Of a stretch of 64,000 nucleotides of DNA, positions 9,574-18,752 are shown in pieces. The stretch's first letter is position 1, and each line of letters opens with the position of its first letter. Source of the stretch: Metabacillus dongyingensis. Its GTDB lineage: Bacteria; Bacillota; Bacilli; Bacillales; Bacillaceae. The DNA lies in assembly GCF_019933155.2 (NCBI RefSeq), contig NZ_CP082944.1, forward strand, positions 994,001-1,058,000. The letters run 5' to 3'. The translations under genes were made by a program, and so were the position numbers. The notes below the pieces were generated by a model. The model searched no databases and was not told the DNA's origin. It was given only the letters and a program-made list of their open reading frames with translations.

Positions 9574-9643
9574 TTTGGAATCTTGCCCTGAGTAATGGCA
9601 AAATAAGACTAGATCTTGTAACTAACCAAAGAGGTGTATGAAA

Positions 9644-10582
9644 ATGACAAAGAAAACGATGGGTCTGCTCGTTATGGCATATGGAACACCATATAAAGAG
9701 GAAGACATTGAACGCTATTACACACATATTAGACACGGCCGTCCGCCTGCTCCTGAAATGCTGCAGGATTTAAAGGACCGCTACGAGGCAATTGGCGGCA
9801 TTTCACCTCTTGCTAAAATCACATTGGATCAAGCCAAGTCCCTTGAAGAACATTTAAATGCTGTTCAGGATGAAGTGCAATTTAAAATGTACCTGGGACT
9901 TAAACATATTGAGCCTTTTGTTGAAGATGCAGTGAAGCAAATGAAGGAAGATGGCATTGAAGAAGCCGTCAGCATCGTGCTTGCCCCTCATTTCTCAACT
10001 TTCAGCATCAAATCATATAATGGCCGGGCAAAGCAGGAAGCAGAAAATCTGGGCGGACTTGAGATTACATCTGTTGAGAGCTGGTATAAAGAGCCTAAAT
10101 TTATCGATTACTGGACGAAAAAAGTAAAAGAAACATATGCATCAATGACCTCAGAAGAACGGGAAAAAGCTGTTTTAATTGTATCTGCCCACAGCCTGCC
10201 TGAAAAGATTATTGCAGCGGGAGATCCATATCCTAATCAGCTTCAGGAAACCGCAGATCTGATCGCACAAGCTGCAGGCATTGAAAACTATGAAATTGGC
10301 TGGCAAAGTGCGGGAAATACACCTGAACCGTGGCTTGGACCAGATGTACAGGACTTAACTAGAGATCTATATGAACATAAAGGATACCGCACGTTTGTCT
10401 ATATACCAGTCGGTTTCGTTGCGGATCATCTAGAGGTTTTATTTGATAATGATTATGAATGTAAAGTTGTTGCAGACGAACTTGGCGCCAAGTATTACAG
10501 ACCGGAAATGCCAAATGCCAAAAAAGAATTCATTGACTGTCTGGCAACGGTTGTCTTAAAAGAATTATCGATGAAAAAGTAA
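9644..10582 (+). CDS. hemH: Coproporphyrin III ferrochelatase (HemH/CpfC)
   Basis: 312 aa. It begins [23 protein letters not shown] and contains the ferrochelatase signatures SAHSLPEKI (with the conserved histidine) and [16 protein letters not shown] (with the second metal-site glutamate). The sequence is strongly Bacillus-type, soluble and monomeric, and inserts Fe2+ into coproporphyrin III. The ATG at 9644 is chosen because AGAGGTG lies 8 bases upstream; an in-frame ATG six bases earlier almost abuts that ribosome site. It sits 70 bases after hemE and 50 before hemY, in one operon. Confidence 0.96.
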   Translation: MTKKTMGLLVMAYGTPYKEEDIERYYTHIRHGRPPAPEMLQDLKDRYEAIGGISPLAKITLDQAKSLEEHLNAVQDEVQFKMYLGLKHIEPFVEDAVKQMKEDGIEEAVSIVLAPHFSTFSIKSYNGRAKQEAENLGGLEITSVESWYKEPKFIDYWTKKVKETYASMTSEEREKAVLIVSAHSLPEKIIAAGDPYPNQLQETADLIAQAAGIENYEIGWQSAGNTPEPWLGPDVQDLTRDLYEHKGYRTFVYIPVGFVADHLEVLFDNDYECKVVADELGAKYYRPEMPNAKKEFIDCLATVVLKELSMKK

Positions 10583-10632
10583 GGCTCTTTCTGTGAGAGG
10601 CCAAAAGTAAACAAAAAAGAAGGCGATAAACA

Positions 10633-12054
10633 ATGACTGACAAGAAAAAGAAAGTTGTCATCATTGGCGGAGGGATAACTGGATTATCCGCGGCATTTTA
10701 CTTGCAAAAAGAAATACAGGAAAACAACCTTCAGGCAGAGTCAATCTTGATTGAAGCAAGTCCAAGACTTGGCGGTAAAATTCAGACTGTCCATAAAGAT
10801 GGATTTATCATTGAACGCGGACCTGACTCGTTTCTAGAAAGAAAAGCAAGTGCACCGCAGTTTGTTAAAGATGTTGGACTCCAGTCAGAGCTTGTAAACA
10901 ATGCAACAGGACGATCATATGTCCTTGCAGGAGACCGGCTGCATCCGATACCGGCAGGCGCTGTAATGGGAATCCCGACACAAATCCTTCCATTTGTTAC
11001 AACAGGGTTATTTTCCATTCTGGGGAAAGCAAGAGCTGCCGGTGATTTTATCCTTCCTGCGAAACGGGAAACGGGTGATCAATCACTGGGTCATTTTTTT
11101 AGAAGACGTCTCGGGAATGAAGTTGTAGAAAATCTGATCGAACCTCTCCTTTCAGGGATTTATGCAGGGGATATAGATAAGCTGAGTTTAATGTCAACTT
11201 TTCCGCAATTTCATAAAGTGGAGCAGGATTACCGCAGCTTGATACTTGGAATGAAAAAAGGACTGCCTGCATCGAATCAAAAACATGAACCAGCCCGAAA
11301 AAAAGGGATTTTTCAAACCGTAAAAGGCGGACTGCAGAGTTTGGTGGATGCTGCAGAAAGCAGGCTTACTGATACAAAGATTTTAAAAGGTGTTAAAGTG
11401 GAAAGCATTGCGAAAAATGCCGCTGGATATATTCTCCGGTTAAGCAATGGGGAGATGATTGAAGCTGATTCCCTTATCATCACAACTCCTCATCAGCAGA
11501 CTGCAAACATCCTGCCTGATAAAGAAAATTATCAATACATGCAGGAAATGCCCTCAACATCGGTCGCTACTGTTGCCATGGCTTTCCCTGAAGAAGACGT
11601 TGATATTGCAGGGAACGGCACTGGATTTGTTATTTCCAGAAACGGTGATTATACGATTACTGCATGTACATGGACTCACCGAAAATGGCCTCATACGGTA
11701 CCGGCAGGCAAAGCGCTGATCCGGGCATATGTGGGAAAAGCTGGCGATCAGGCGATTGTGGAGCAGCCTGATCATGAAATTATCGCTGCTGTTTTAGAGG
11801 ATTTAAATAAAATCATGAAGATTGATAAAAAACCGGATTTCACCGTTGTTTCAAGATGGAAAGAAGCGATGCCGCAATATAACGTCGGTCATCAGGAGAA
11901 AATTCTTGAGGTGAACACAAAAATCATGAAATCATATCCAGGGATGTTTTTAGCAGGTGCTTCTTATTCCGGTGTAGGGATTCCAGATTGTATTGATCAG
12001 GGAAAAATGGCTGTTGCAAATGCATTGGACTATCTCAAAAAGGCAACTCTTTAA
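10633..12054 (+). CDS. hemY: Coproporphyrinogen III oxidase, FAD-dependent (HemY/CgoX)
   Basis: 473 aa. The N-terminal FAD-binding Rossmann motif VVIIGGGITGLSAAFYLQ is followed by IEASPRLGGKIQT and ERGPDSFL, and the C-terminus has GMFLAGASYSGVGIPDCIDQG, all typical of the HemG/HemY oxidase family. It oxidises coproporphyrinogen III to coproporphyrin III, the step between HemE and HemH in this branch. It is the third gene of the hem operon. A terminator hairpin overlaps its stop codon. Confidence 0.95.
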   Translation: MTDKKKKVVIIGGGITGLSAAFYLQKEIQENNLQAESILIEASPRLGGKIQTVHKDGFIIERGPDSFLERKASAPQFVKDVGLQSELVNNATGRSYVLAGDRLHPIPAGAVMGIPTQILPFVTTGLFSILGKARAAGDFILPAKRETGDQSLGHFFRRRLGNEVVENLIEPLLSGIYAGDIDKLSLMSTFPQFHKVEQDYRSLILGMKKGLPASNQKHEPARKKGIFQTVKGGLQSLVDAAESRLTDTKILKGVKVESIAKNAAGYILRLSNGEMIEADSLIITTPHQQTANILPDKENYQYMQEMPSTSVATVAMAFPEEDVDIAGNGTGFVISRNGDYTITACTWTHRKWPHTVPAGKALIRAYVGKAGDQAIVEQPDHEIIAAVLEDLNKIMKIDKKPDFTVVSRWKEAMPQYNVGHQEKILEVNTKIMKSYPGMFLAGASYSGVGIPDCIDQGKMAVANALDYLKKATL

Positions 12055-12071
12055 TAGAGAGTTGTTTTTTT
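12044..12071 (+). terminator. Terminator of hemEHY overlapping the hemY stop codon
   Basis: CAACTCT pairs with AGAGTTG across a 7-base loop that contains the TAA stop codon, followed by a run of Ts. Confidence 0.85.
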
Positions 12072-12136
12072 AATGATTCATTTAATTAAATCTTGATTAT
12101 GAGAAAGTCATGTGATATATTTATTTCTGTACTAAT

Positions 12137-12159
12137 TGACCGAAATTGTCATTTGGTCA
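12137..12159. promoter_or_regulatory. Probable YhgD operator upstream of yhgD
   Basis: The inverted repeat TGACC-N13-GGTCA lies 22 bases before the yhgD start. The same half-sites with the same 13-base gap occur upstream of yhgE at 12781-12803, pointing to autoregulation by the TetR protein. Confidence 0.65.
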
Positions 12160-12180
12160 TTTCGGATGGAGGTTAGGCAG

Positions 12181-12753
12181 TTGAGCATTGATCGAAAACA
12201 TTTGATTGTGGAGGCTGCAAAGAGGTCGTTTACACAATTTGGCTATAAGGCTACAACAATGGACTCTGTCGCAAAGCTTGCCAACGTGGGCAAAGGGACC
12301 ATCTACACATTTTTCAAAAACAAGGAAGAACTATTTGATGAAATTGTTTCTACGCTTCTTGCTGAAATGAAAATAGAAGCAGAAAAAGCAATGGATGATG
12401 ATCTGCCTTTTTTCGAAAATGTACATCGTGCTCTTTACAGCCTGCTTGAATTTCGGAAAAAACATCAATTCACGATCAAAATCTTTCAAGAAAGTACGGA
12501 TGTTGGCACTCCTGCCGTCCAGGAGGTTGTACAGCGCCTTGAGAAAATGATTCTGCAATTTATTGCAGCAAAAATAGAAGCTGCAATTGCAAAAGGTGAG
12601 CTCCGGGAATGCAATCCCGAAGTAACGGCATTTGTCATGGTGAAGCTATACATTTCTCTTATTTTCGATTGGGAAAAAAATCACGAACCGCTCGAAAAAG
12701 CGGAAATAGCAGATCTTTTTCAGCTTTACTTATTAAAGGGATTGTCAAAATAG
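12181..12753 (+). CDS. yhgD: TetR/AcrR family regulator YhgD
   Basis: 190 aa. The N-terminal helix-turn-helix is clear: AAKRSFTQFGYKATTMDSVAKLANVGKGTIYTFFKNKEEL at about residues 10-50 in its usual TetR spacing. The C-terminal ligand-binding domain is helical and variable. It probably represses itself and yhgE, since both have the same dyad in front. The TTG start at 12181 is chosen because GGAGG lies 8 bases upstream. A longer frame with TTG at 12136 would begin inside the operator and lacks a ribosome site. It is 80 bases ahead of yhgE. The inducer is unknown. Confidence 0.87.
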   Translation: MSIDRKHLIVEAAKRSFTQFGYKATTMDSVAKLANVGKGTIYTFFKNKEELFDEIVSTLLAEMKIEAEKAMDDDLPFFENVHRALYSLLEFRKKHQFTIKIFQESTDVGTPAVQEVVQRLEKMILQFIAAKIEAAIAKGELRECNPEVTAFVMVKLYISLIFDWEKNHEPLEKAEIADLFQLYLLKGLSK

Positions 12754-12780
12754 ATGGTCCTCTATTTTTTTAAACTGAAT

Positions 12781-12803
12781 TGACCAAATGAACAAAATGG
12801 TCA
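12781..12803. promoter_or_regulatory. Probable YhgD operator upstream of yhgE
   Basis: TGACC-N13-GGTCA, flanked by T and A to give TTGACC...GGTCAA, 30 bases before the yhgE start. The half-sites and gap are identical to the site in front of yhgD. Confidence 0.7.
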
Positions 12804-12833
12804 ATATGTATATTTATAGGAGGAGATTTTTGA

Positions 12834-15185
12834 ATGAGCTTAATTGCGAAAGAATGGAAAGCCTTAGTTTCCAACAAAAAAGTTCTAATTCCAGTACTCG
12901 CTGTTTTATTTATTCCGCTAATGTACGCCGGAATGTTCCTTTGGGCGTTTTGGGATCCATATGAACAATTAGATCAGCTGCCGGTTGCAGTAGTAAATGA
13001 AGATATTGGCGCTGACTACGAAGGAACTGATTTGAAAATTGGTTCAGAACTTGTTGATAATTTAAAAGATAATCCTGAATTTAAATGGGATTTTGTTTCA
13101 AAGGATGAGGCAGTAAGAGGCCTTGAAAATGAACAATATTATATGATGATTGAAATTCCGGAAGACTTTTCTAAAAATGCAACTACTTTAATGGATGAAA
13201 ACCCTCAGTCCCTGGAATTAAAATACGTTCCGAATGAAGGCTTTAACTTCTTATCAGGGCAGATTGGGGGAACAGCGGTTGCTCAAATAAAAGAAGAAGT
13301 CTCAAATACGATTACGAAAACCTATGCAGAAAGTATTTTTGAAAACATTGATAAGCTTGCAGACGGTATTGGTCAGGCAAGTGACGGTGCCAGCGAGATA
13401 AATAACGGTGTAGGTGAATTGAAAGACGGATCAGGCAAACTGAAAGAAAATCTTCAACTTTTGGCTGAAAAATCAATCAGCTTTAAAGATGGATTGAATA
13501 GTGCATCTGCTGGTTCTAAGGAATTGACAAACGGCATCCAAAGCTTGGACAGCGGACTTGGTCAGCTCCAGGACGGCGGAAAGCAGCTTCAGAACGGATC
13601 TTCTGAAGCAGAAGCTGGGACTGTTAAGCTGAACGAAGGGCTGGGTACATCTCTTGCAGGGATGAAAAAGCTGCAGGAATCAGCTCCGCAGTTAACAGAC
13701 GGTTCAGCTAAGCTTAGTGCGGGTGCGGGAGAGCTTTCAGGCGGTTTAAATCAGCTGGCTGATGGAGGCAAAGCATTATCAGCAGGTGCAGGAGACCTCT
13801 CAAGCGGCTTAAATGAACTTTCAAAAGGAAATCAGGCTGCACAGGCAGGAGCTGCTGAATTATCAGCTGGGTTATCTAGTCTGAATGATCAGTTGGCAGT
13901 GATGCTTCCTCAAATTGAAAAGCTTCCTTTACCTGAAGCTGAAAAACAAAAATTAATTGAGGCAGCAAAAGGTGCAAGTCAATTATCAGAAGGAAGCAAA
14001 CAGCTTGAAAGCAGTCTTGGGCAGCTTTCAGCCGGAGCTCAAAAGGCTGAAGCAGGCGCATCAACCCTATCGGAAAAATCTATGGCTCTTTCAAAAGGTG
14101 CAAATGATTTGAGCAGCGGCGCCGCAACCCTTTCAGAAAAATCCGGGCAGCTTGCCGCAGGTCAAAAACAAGTTGAATCCGCGTTAGATCAGCTTGTTGC
14201 AGGTCAAGAAGCTTTATACGATGGTTCAGGCAAGCTTTTAGCCGGCCAGCGAAAGCTTACAAACGGATTAGAAACATATAATCAGAAATTCGCCGAAGCA
14301 AAAGCAGGATCTGCGAAGCTTGCAGCAGGCAGCGGTGAACTCAATTCTGGAATCTCCAAGCTTGCAGACGGTTCATCTGCTATAGAAGATGGAACGAATC
14401 AGCTTGCAGACGGTGCCGGCAAAGTAGATGAAGGTGTTGGCAAACTGTCAGAAGGAACAGGAGAGCTATCTTCTAAACTTGGAGAAGCTGCAGAAGAGAC
14501 AAAAGACACTGGCGCTTCAGATAAGACCTACGACATGATTTCCGATCCTGTAAAAGTGAAAGATGAAAAAGTAAATGCAGTTCCTAACTATGGAACAGGC
14601 TTTGCACCTTACTTTTTGTCACTTGGTTTATTTGTTGGGGCATTGCTGCTTTCAATTGTATTCCCATTGAGACAGGCGGCTGGCGAACCTAAAAGTGCAA
14701 TCGGCTGGTTTATGAGCAAGTTCGGCATTCTCGCAGTCATTGGCGTGATTCAGGCATTGCTTGCAGATGCGGTGTTATTATATGGATTAAACATTGAAGT
14801 ACAAAGTGTTCCATATTTTATCCTGTTCAGTATTATTACAAGTCTGACTTTTATTACACTTGTACAATTCTTAGTTACAACATTAGGTGATCCTGGCAGA
14901 TTTGTTGCGATCATCATCCTGATTTTACAGCTTACAACAAGTGCAGGAACATTCCCGCTTGAACTGATTCCAAATGCGCTGCAGATCTTTAACGCATGGC
15001 TGCCGATGACTTACTCAGTCTCAGGCTTCAAAGCAGTCATCTCATCTGGTGACTTCTCCTTCATGTGGCAGCAGGCAGGAATTTTGGCTCTCTTTATCGG
15101 TGCTATGATGATTGGTACAATTGGATATTTCTTCAATGCTTTAAGAAAGAATAAAAGAGAAGAATTAGAAGAGGGAGTATCATAA
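12834..15185 (+). CDS. yhgE: YhgE/Pip family ABC-2-type membrane protein
   Basis: 783 aa. One membrane segment lies near residues 15-38 and a C-terminal block of about five segments at residues 590-775. Between them is a long outward-facing region. From about residue 175 to 555 it consists of degenerate repeats of the type DGAGELSGGLNQLADG / SAGAGDLSSGLNELSKG, predicted to form extended helical coils. This is the architecture of YhgE/Pip proteins, related to ABC-2 permeases and to type VII secretion-associated and phage-receptor proteins (Pip). The transported substrate is unknown. The ATG follows AGGAGG. It is controlled together with yhgD and ends at a strong terminator. Confidence 0.9.
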   Translation: MSLIAKEWKALVSNKKVLIPVLAVLFIPLMYAGMFLWAFWDPYEQLDQLPVAVVNEDIGADYEGTDLKIGSELVDNLKDNPEFKWDFVSKDEAVRGLENEQYYMMIEIPEDFSKNATTLMDENPQSLELKYVPNEGFNFLSGQIGGTAVAQIKEEVSNTITKTYAESIFENIDKLADGIGQASDGASEINNGVGELKDGSGKLKENLQLLAEKSISFKDGLNSASAGSKELTNGIQSLDSGLGQLQDGGKQLQNGSSEAEAGTVKLNEGLGTSLAGMKKLQESAPQLTDGSAKLSAGAGELSGGLNQLADGGKALSAGAGDLSSGLNELSKGNQAAQAGAAELSAGLSSLNDQLAVMLPQIEKLPLPEAEKQKLIEAAKGASQLSEGSKQLESSLGQLSAGAQKAEAGASTLSEKSMALSKGANDLSSGAATLSEKSGQLAAGQKQVESALDQLVAGQEALYDGSGKLLAGQRKLTNGLETYNQKFAEAKAGSAKLAAGSGELNSGISKLADGSSAIEDGTNQLADGAGKVDEGVGKLSEGTGELSSKLGEAAEETKDTGASDKTYDMISDPVKVKDEKVNAVPNYGTGFAPYFLSLGLFVGALLLSIVFPLRQAAGEPKSAIGWFMSKFGILAVIGVIQALLADAVLLYGLNIEVQSVPYFILFSIITSLTFITLVQFLVTTLGDPGRFVAIIILILQLTTSAGTFPLELIPNALQIFNAWLPMTYSVSGFKAVISSGDFSFMWQQAGILALFIGAMMIGTIGYFFNALRKNKREELEEGVS

Positions 15186-15190
15186 TAGAA

Positions 15191-15226
15191 AAACGTCTAA
15201 AGCGATATGCTTTAGGCGTTTTTTTC
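15191..15226 (+). terminator. Terminator after yhgE
   Basis: AAACGTCTAAAGC pairs with GCTTTAGGCGTTT (one wobble) around a short loop and is followed by seven Ts. Confidence 0.9.
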
Positions 15227-15376
15227 TGGAATTGTTTAGAGGGGTGCGAGCACAAATGCTTGTTGCACTTGGAAATTGACGGTTAGATGGCAGCCTCTGT
15301 CAATTAAAAGGGTTAAAAAGAAGGAGAAGAATGATGCTTAAACGAAAAGTGCAGAAACAATCAATCTTTTTATATA

Positions 15377-15427
15377 TTGAAAGCCCTTACATTTTAAAAT
15401 ATAATGGTAAATGAGAACGATTTCATT
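15377..15427 (+). promoter_or_regulatory. SigA promoter and LacI-type operator of the regulator gene
   Basis: TTGAAA at 15377-15382 and TATAAT at 15400-15405 are separated by exactly 17 bases. An 18-base imperfect palindrome centred on CG (AATGAGAACGATTTCATT, 14 of 18 positions symmetric) covers 15410-15427, the expected transcription start. CG-centred dyads are typical of LacI-family proteins, so the following gene probably represses itself. Confidence 0.65.
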
Positions 15428-15470
15428 TTTATAGAGACACCATTTGTTTGCAAGATGAGGGGGAAAGCAA

Positions 15471-16484
15471 GTGTCTACAATTGAGGATGTTGCCAGACTT
15501 GCAGGACTGTCAAGAACCACGGTATCACGAGTCATCAACAACCATCCGTATGTATCTGAATCTAAAAAAAGGGTTGTACTGGAAGCGATGGAAGAGCTGG
15601 GTTATGTACCTAATTCTTCTGCCAGAAGTCTTCGCAATCAAAAAACAGAAATTATAGCTGTGTTCATTCCAAGAGTTCTAAATCCTTTTTTCAGCCAGTT
15701 CATTGAGACATTGGAGATTGCTTCGTCTGAAAGAAACTATCAGCTGATTGTCTGCCAGACACAATATTCTAAAACCAAAGAACTTAAATATTTAAACCTG
15801 CTTAAAACAAAGCAGGTTGATGGCGTGATTCTTGCATCCCTTGAAAATGACTGGAGCAAAATCGAACCGTATATGGAATATGGTCCAATCGTATTATGCA
15901 ATGAGTTTGAAGAGAATGCAAAAGTTCCCATGATCAGGCTAGATCAGGCATTTGGAGGCTACATAGCGACAAAGCACTTGATTGAGCAGGGCCACAGACA
16001 TATCGCGTATTGCTGCGGCGGCCACAGAAGCAATGTTGCAAAAGAACGGGAAAGAGGATTTAAACAAGCCCTAGCAGAAGCAGAGCTGCCTTTTGACGAA
16101 AAAAACGCGTTCAGAGACGCATTTAATATTGAAGACGGAAAGAGAGTTTTTCGTGAATTAAAAGAGCTGGAAGAAAAGCCTACAGCGGTTTTTACTGGTG
16201 CTGATGAAGTAGCTGCAGGAATCATTTCTGAAGCAAAAAAGCATGGCTGGAACGTTCCGGAGGAGCTTGCGGTCGTGGGCTTTGATAACCAGGAAATTAC
16301 GGAATTGCTTGATCCAATGATTACAACTGTTCACCAGCCTGTCGGAGAAATGGCTAAAAAAGCAATGGATGTGATGATTGATAAAATTAACAGGAAAATC
16401 TATCATTCTCTTGAAATATATCAGTTTCCGCTGAAGCTTATTGTCAGGGATTCGACTGTGAGCAAGGATCTTGCGAAAGTATGA
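15471..16484 (+). CDS. LacI family transcriptional regulator
   Basis: 337 aa. The N-terminal helix-turn-helix and hinge are complete: STIEDVARLAGLSRTTVSRVINNHPYVS at residues 2-29 and GYVPNSSARSLR at 45-56. They are followed by a periplasmic-binding-protein-like effector domain (CGGHRSNVAKERERGF, VVGFDNQEITELLDPMITTV). The effector sugar or metabolite is unknown. The GTG start at 15471 is preceded by GAGGGGG. It stands alone, downstream of a good promoter with a CG-centred dyad, and is convergent with lsrB. Whether it controls the neighbouring lsr genes cannot be told; these have their own LsrR. Confidence 0.88.
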   Translation: MSTIEDVARLAGLSRTTVSRVINNHPYVSESKKRVVLEAMEELGYVPNSSARSLRNQKTEIIAVFIPRVLNPFFSQFIETLEIASSERNYQLIVCQTQYSKTKELKYLNLLKTKQVDGVILASLENDWSKIEPYMEYGPIVLCNEFEENAKVPMIRLDQAFGGYIATKHLIEQGHRHIAYCCGGHRSNVAKERERGFKQALAEAELPFDEKNAFRDAFNIEDGKRVFRELKELEEKPTAVFTGADEVAAGIISEAKKHGWNVPEELAVVGFDNQEITELLDPMITTVHQPVGEMAKKAMDVMIDKINRKIYHSLEIYQFPLKLIVRDSTVSKDLAKV

Positions 16485-16575
16485 ATTAAGAAGAATCATT
16501 AAATCTACTCAAAAATTTTTCTGCTAATAAAAACTTTATCTAGGCAGGCTAACATCAGCTTCTGTGAAAAAGTAT

Positions 16576-16609
16576 AAAAAAAATCCTCGGATTAAAATAA
16601 TCCGAGGAT
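16576..16609 (-). terminator. Terminator of lsrACDB
   Basis: ATCCTCGGATTA and TAATCCGAGGAT pair perfectly (12 bp) across AAA; on the minus strand seven Ts follow. It lies directly past the lsrB stop. Confidence 0.92.
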
Positions 16610-16617
16610 ACAACTAT

Positions 16618-17706
16618 TTAGAAATCATAATCGTCTATATTATCTTTTGTAAAAATTACACGTTCTGGCAACAGAATAATCCCGCTGTCTTCCGCTTCAT
16701 AATCGTAGCCTTGAATGGAATTAGGCTCAATCTTCACTTTACCTACATCTGGAACCTCGAATTCATCTCCAACCTTAAGCTCTTTGCCTTCTGCAGTCAT
16801 TAAATAAGCAACATAAGCCGCTAATGCCCCTTGCTTTTTGACATCCCATAAGCCAAATTGTTCAACAGTACCCCGTTTGACGTAGTCTCTCATAACATTA
16901 GGAGTTGAGAACCCAGTAACAACCACTTCTTTCTCTTTTTTGAGATTTTCTGCTGCCTGAGCCATTGCAGGAAGGGCTGTCGCATCCGGGCAAATAATAG
17001 CGTTAATATCAGGGTATGTTTTAAGAATGCTTTCACCTACAGAGAGCGATTTTTGTGCATCATTTTCCCCGTATTGAGTAGTAACAATTTCCCATCCAGG
17101 ATATTGCTTTTCAATTATTTCTTTTGCTTTAGTAACCCACTGGTTTTGGTCAGTAACGGTAGGGCTCGAGTAAAAGAAAGCAACTTTGCCTTTATCTCCA
17201 ATTTGGTCAGAAGTCATCTTTATTAAAAGTTCCGCTAATTGTTCAGGGGTTCCTTGATTTATATAGAATGAGCGATCCTTAGGATTTACATCAGAATCCC
17301 AAGTCAAGATTTTGACCCCGCGGTGCTTCGCTCTTTTCAGTGCTTGACTCAGGCCATCCACAGAAACAGATGAAATCATAAGAGCATTGTAGCCTTGGTT
17401 TACGAAATTGTTAATATATTGAACCTGACCTGCAACAGAGGCTTCTGTAGGCCCGTCATATTTCAAGTTAGTTCCTAATGATTCAGCCATTTCTTTAGCG
17501 CCCTGTCCGCCTGAGGTAAAAAAGCCTACACCAGTAAGTTTAGGAATAAAGGCAAGTTTTACATCTTTGGTATTTTTCTTTTCTTCCCCTCCGCCAGAAG
17601 ATGAGTTCACATCAGAACTAGACTTTTGATTCCCGCTGCAGCCCCATATTACGCTCATCATTAAAAGCACAATTAAGAATAATGAAATCATTTTGAAATT
17701 CTTCAT
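16618..17706 (-). CDS. lsrB: Autoinducer-2 binding lipoprotein LsrB
   Basis: 362 aa. A lipoprotein signal peptide ends in VIWGC (lipobox cysteine near residue 23), followed by a Ser/Gly linker. The mature part matches, from memory, the Salmonella/E. coli LsrB sequence closely: [80 protein letters not shown] and SIQGYDYEA. Residues matching the described AI-2 ligands (Lys of IPKL, Asp of TWDSD, Asp-Gln of TDQNQ, Pro and Ala of CPDATA) are all retained, so it should bind R-THMF-type AI-2. It is anchored outside the membrane and feeds LsrCD/LsrA. AAGGGGG precedes the ATG. It is the last gene of lsrACDB. Confidence 0.95.
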   Translation of the reverse strand: MKNFKMISLFLIVLLMMSVIWGCSGNQKSSSDVNSSSGGGEEKKNTKDVKLAFIPKLTGVGFFTSGGQGAKEMAESLGTNLKYDGPTEASVAGQVQYINNFVNQGYNALMISSVSVDGLSQALKRAKHRGVKILTWDSDVNPKDRSFYINQGTPEQLAELLIKMTSDQIGDKGKVAFFYSSPTVTDQNQWVTKAKEIIEKQYPGWEIVTTQYGENDAQKSLSVGESILKTYPDINAIICPDATALPAMAQAAENLKKEKEVVVTGFSTPNVMRDYVKRGTVEQFGLWDVKKQGALAAYVAYLMTAEGKELKVGDEFEVPDVGKVKIEPNSIQGYDYEAEDSGIILLPERVIFTKDNIDDYDF

Positions 17707-17722
17707 TTTTGATTCCCCCTTA

Positions 17723-18736
17723 CTATTTTTTCAAAACGGATGGTCTATTCCTTTTGAAGTTGGAACTAAGGAGATTTTTAAGATTATTCCAGTTAGTGCT
17801 TCTGAACAGAACCGCAATAATAAGCATTGAACCAATTACAATATTGGTTTGCTGGCTTGACATATTTGCCATTTGCAAACCATATTGCATCAACCCAATC
17901 ACAATGCTTGCTATCGCTGTGCCAAAAACACTTCCCTTGCCGCCAAAAATGCTTGTGCCTCCTAATACGACAGCAGTAATAATAGGCAATACAGCTTCAG
18001 CACCTAAATCAGAACGTGCCGAACTAAAATATGAAGTGAGAATAATCCCGCTTAAACCACCTCCAAAACCTGATAACATGTAGGTGCTCATGACTGTCCA
18101 TTTTGTTTTTATACCGCTATACCTTGCAGCTTTTATATTAATCCCCACTAAATACACGTTACGTCCATAACGGGTGAAGTGAAGTAAAGCCCCAAATAAA
18201 ATCATTGAAGCCAACAATATCCAAATTGGATTAGGGATCCCGGCTATTTGTCCATTTGCAATCTCAACAAATTCATTTGGAAATCCCCCAATGCCTTCAT
18301 ATCCAGATGCCTTTGAGCCACCTGAGAGTACAAGAGCTATTCCAGAAAATAAAAACATTCCGCCCAATGTCACTACCAATGGCTGAACATCAGTTAGCGC
18401 TATCAGCAGGCCATTAATGGAGCCAGCAATAACTGCAATTAGTAGTGCGATAATTAAGGCTGGCCAAACGTTAATTCCATTCATCCATAATACTCCGAAC
18501 GTAATTGAAGATAATCCCATAATCGAACCAATAGAAACATCTATCCCGCCAGTAATGATAACAAAAGTCATTGGAATCGCCGCTAATGCAATATATACAA
18601 AATCATTAAGACTATATAAAAGATTATTTACATCAAGAAAATTGGAAGAAAGCTGGCCGAAAAAGAAGATTTCTGCAAAGAGAAATATAAATAATGCCAA
18701 CTCCCATTTAAGTAGCCGTTTTATTTGGGGTGTCAT
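17723..18736 (-). CDS. lsrD: AI-2 ABC transporter permease LsrD
   Basis: 337 aa, about nine hydrophobic segments. It has the RbsC/LsrCD-type permease motif [15 protein letters not shown] and the conserved cytoplasmic loop [21 protein letters not shown], plus [18 protein letters not shown]. It forms the membrane channel with LsrC. It lies 16 bases after lsrC and 16 before lsrB, with AAGGAGA upstream of the ATG. Assignment as D and not C rests on gene order (A-C-D-B, as in enteric lsr operons) and not on a diagnostic residue. Confidence 0.9.
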   Translation of the reverse strand: MTPQIKRLLKWELALFIFLFAEIFFFGQLSSNFLDVNNLLYSLNDFVYIALAAIPMTFVIITGGIDVSIGSIMGLSSITFGVLWMNGINVWPALIIALLIAVIAGSINGLLIALTDVQPLVVTLGGMFLFSGIALVLSGGSKASGYEGIGGFPNEFVEIANGQIAGIPNPIWILLASMILFGALLHFTRYGRNVYLVGINIKAARYSGIKTKWTVMSTYMLSGFGGGLSGIILTSYFSSARSDLGAEAVLPIITAVVLGGTSIFGGKGSVFGTAIASIVIGLMQYGLQMANMSSQQTNIVIGSMLIIAVLFRSTNWNNLKNLLSSNFKRNRPSVLKK

Positions 18737-18752
18737 GCTCTGTATCTCCTTT

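Noticed and set aside
12136..12180. Earlier TTG start for yhgD
   Set aside because: It begins inside the operator dyad; TTG 12181 has GGAGG at 8 bases.
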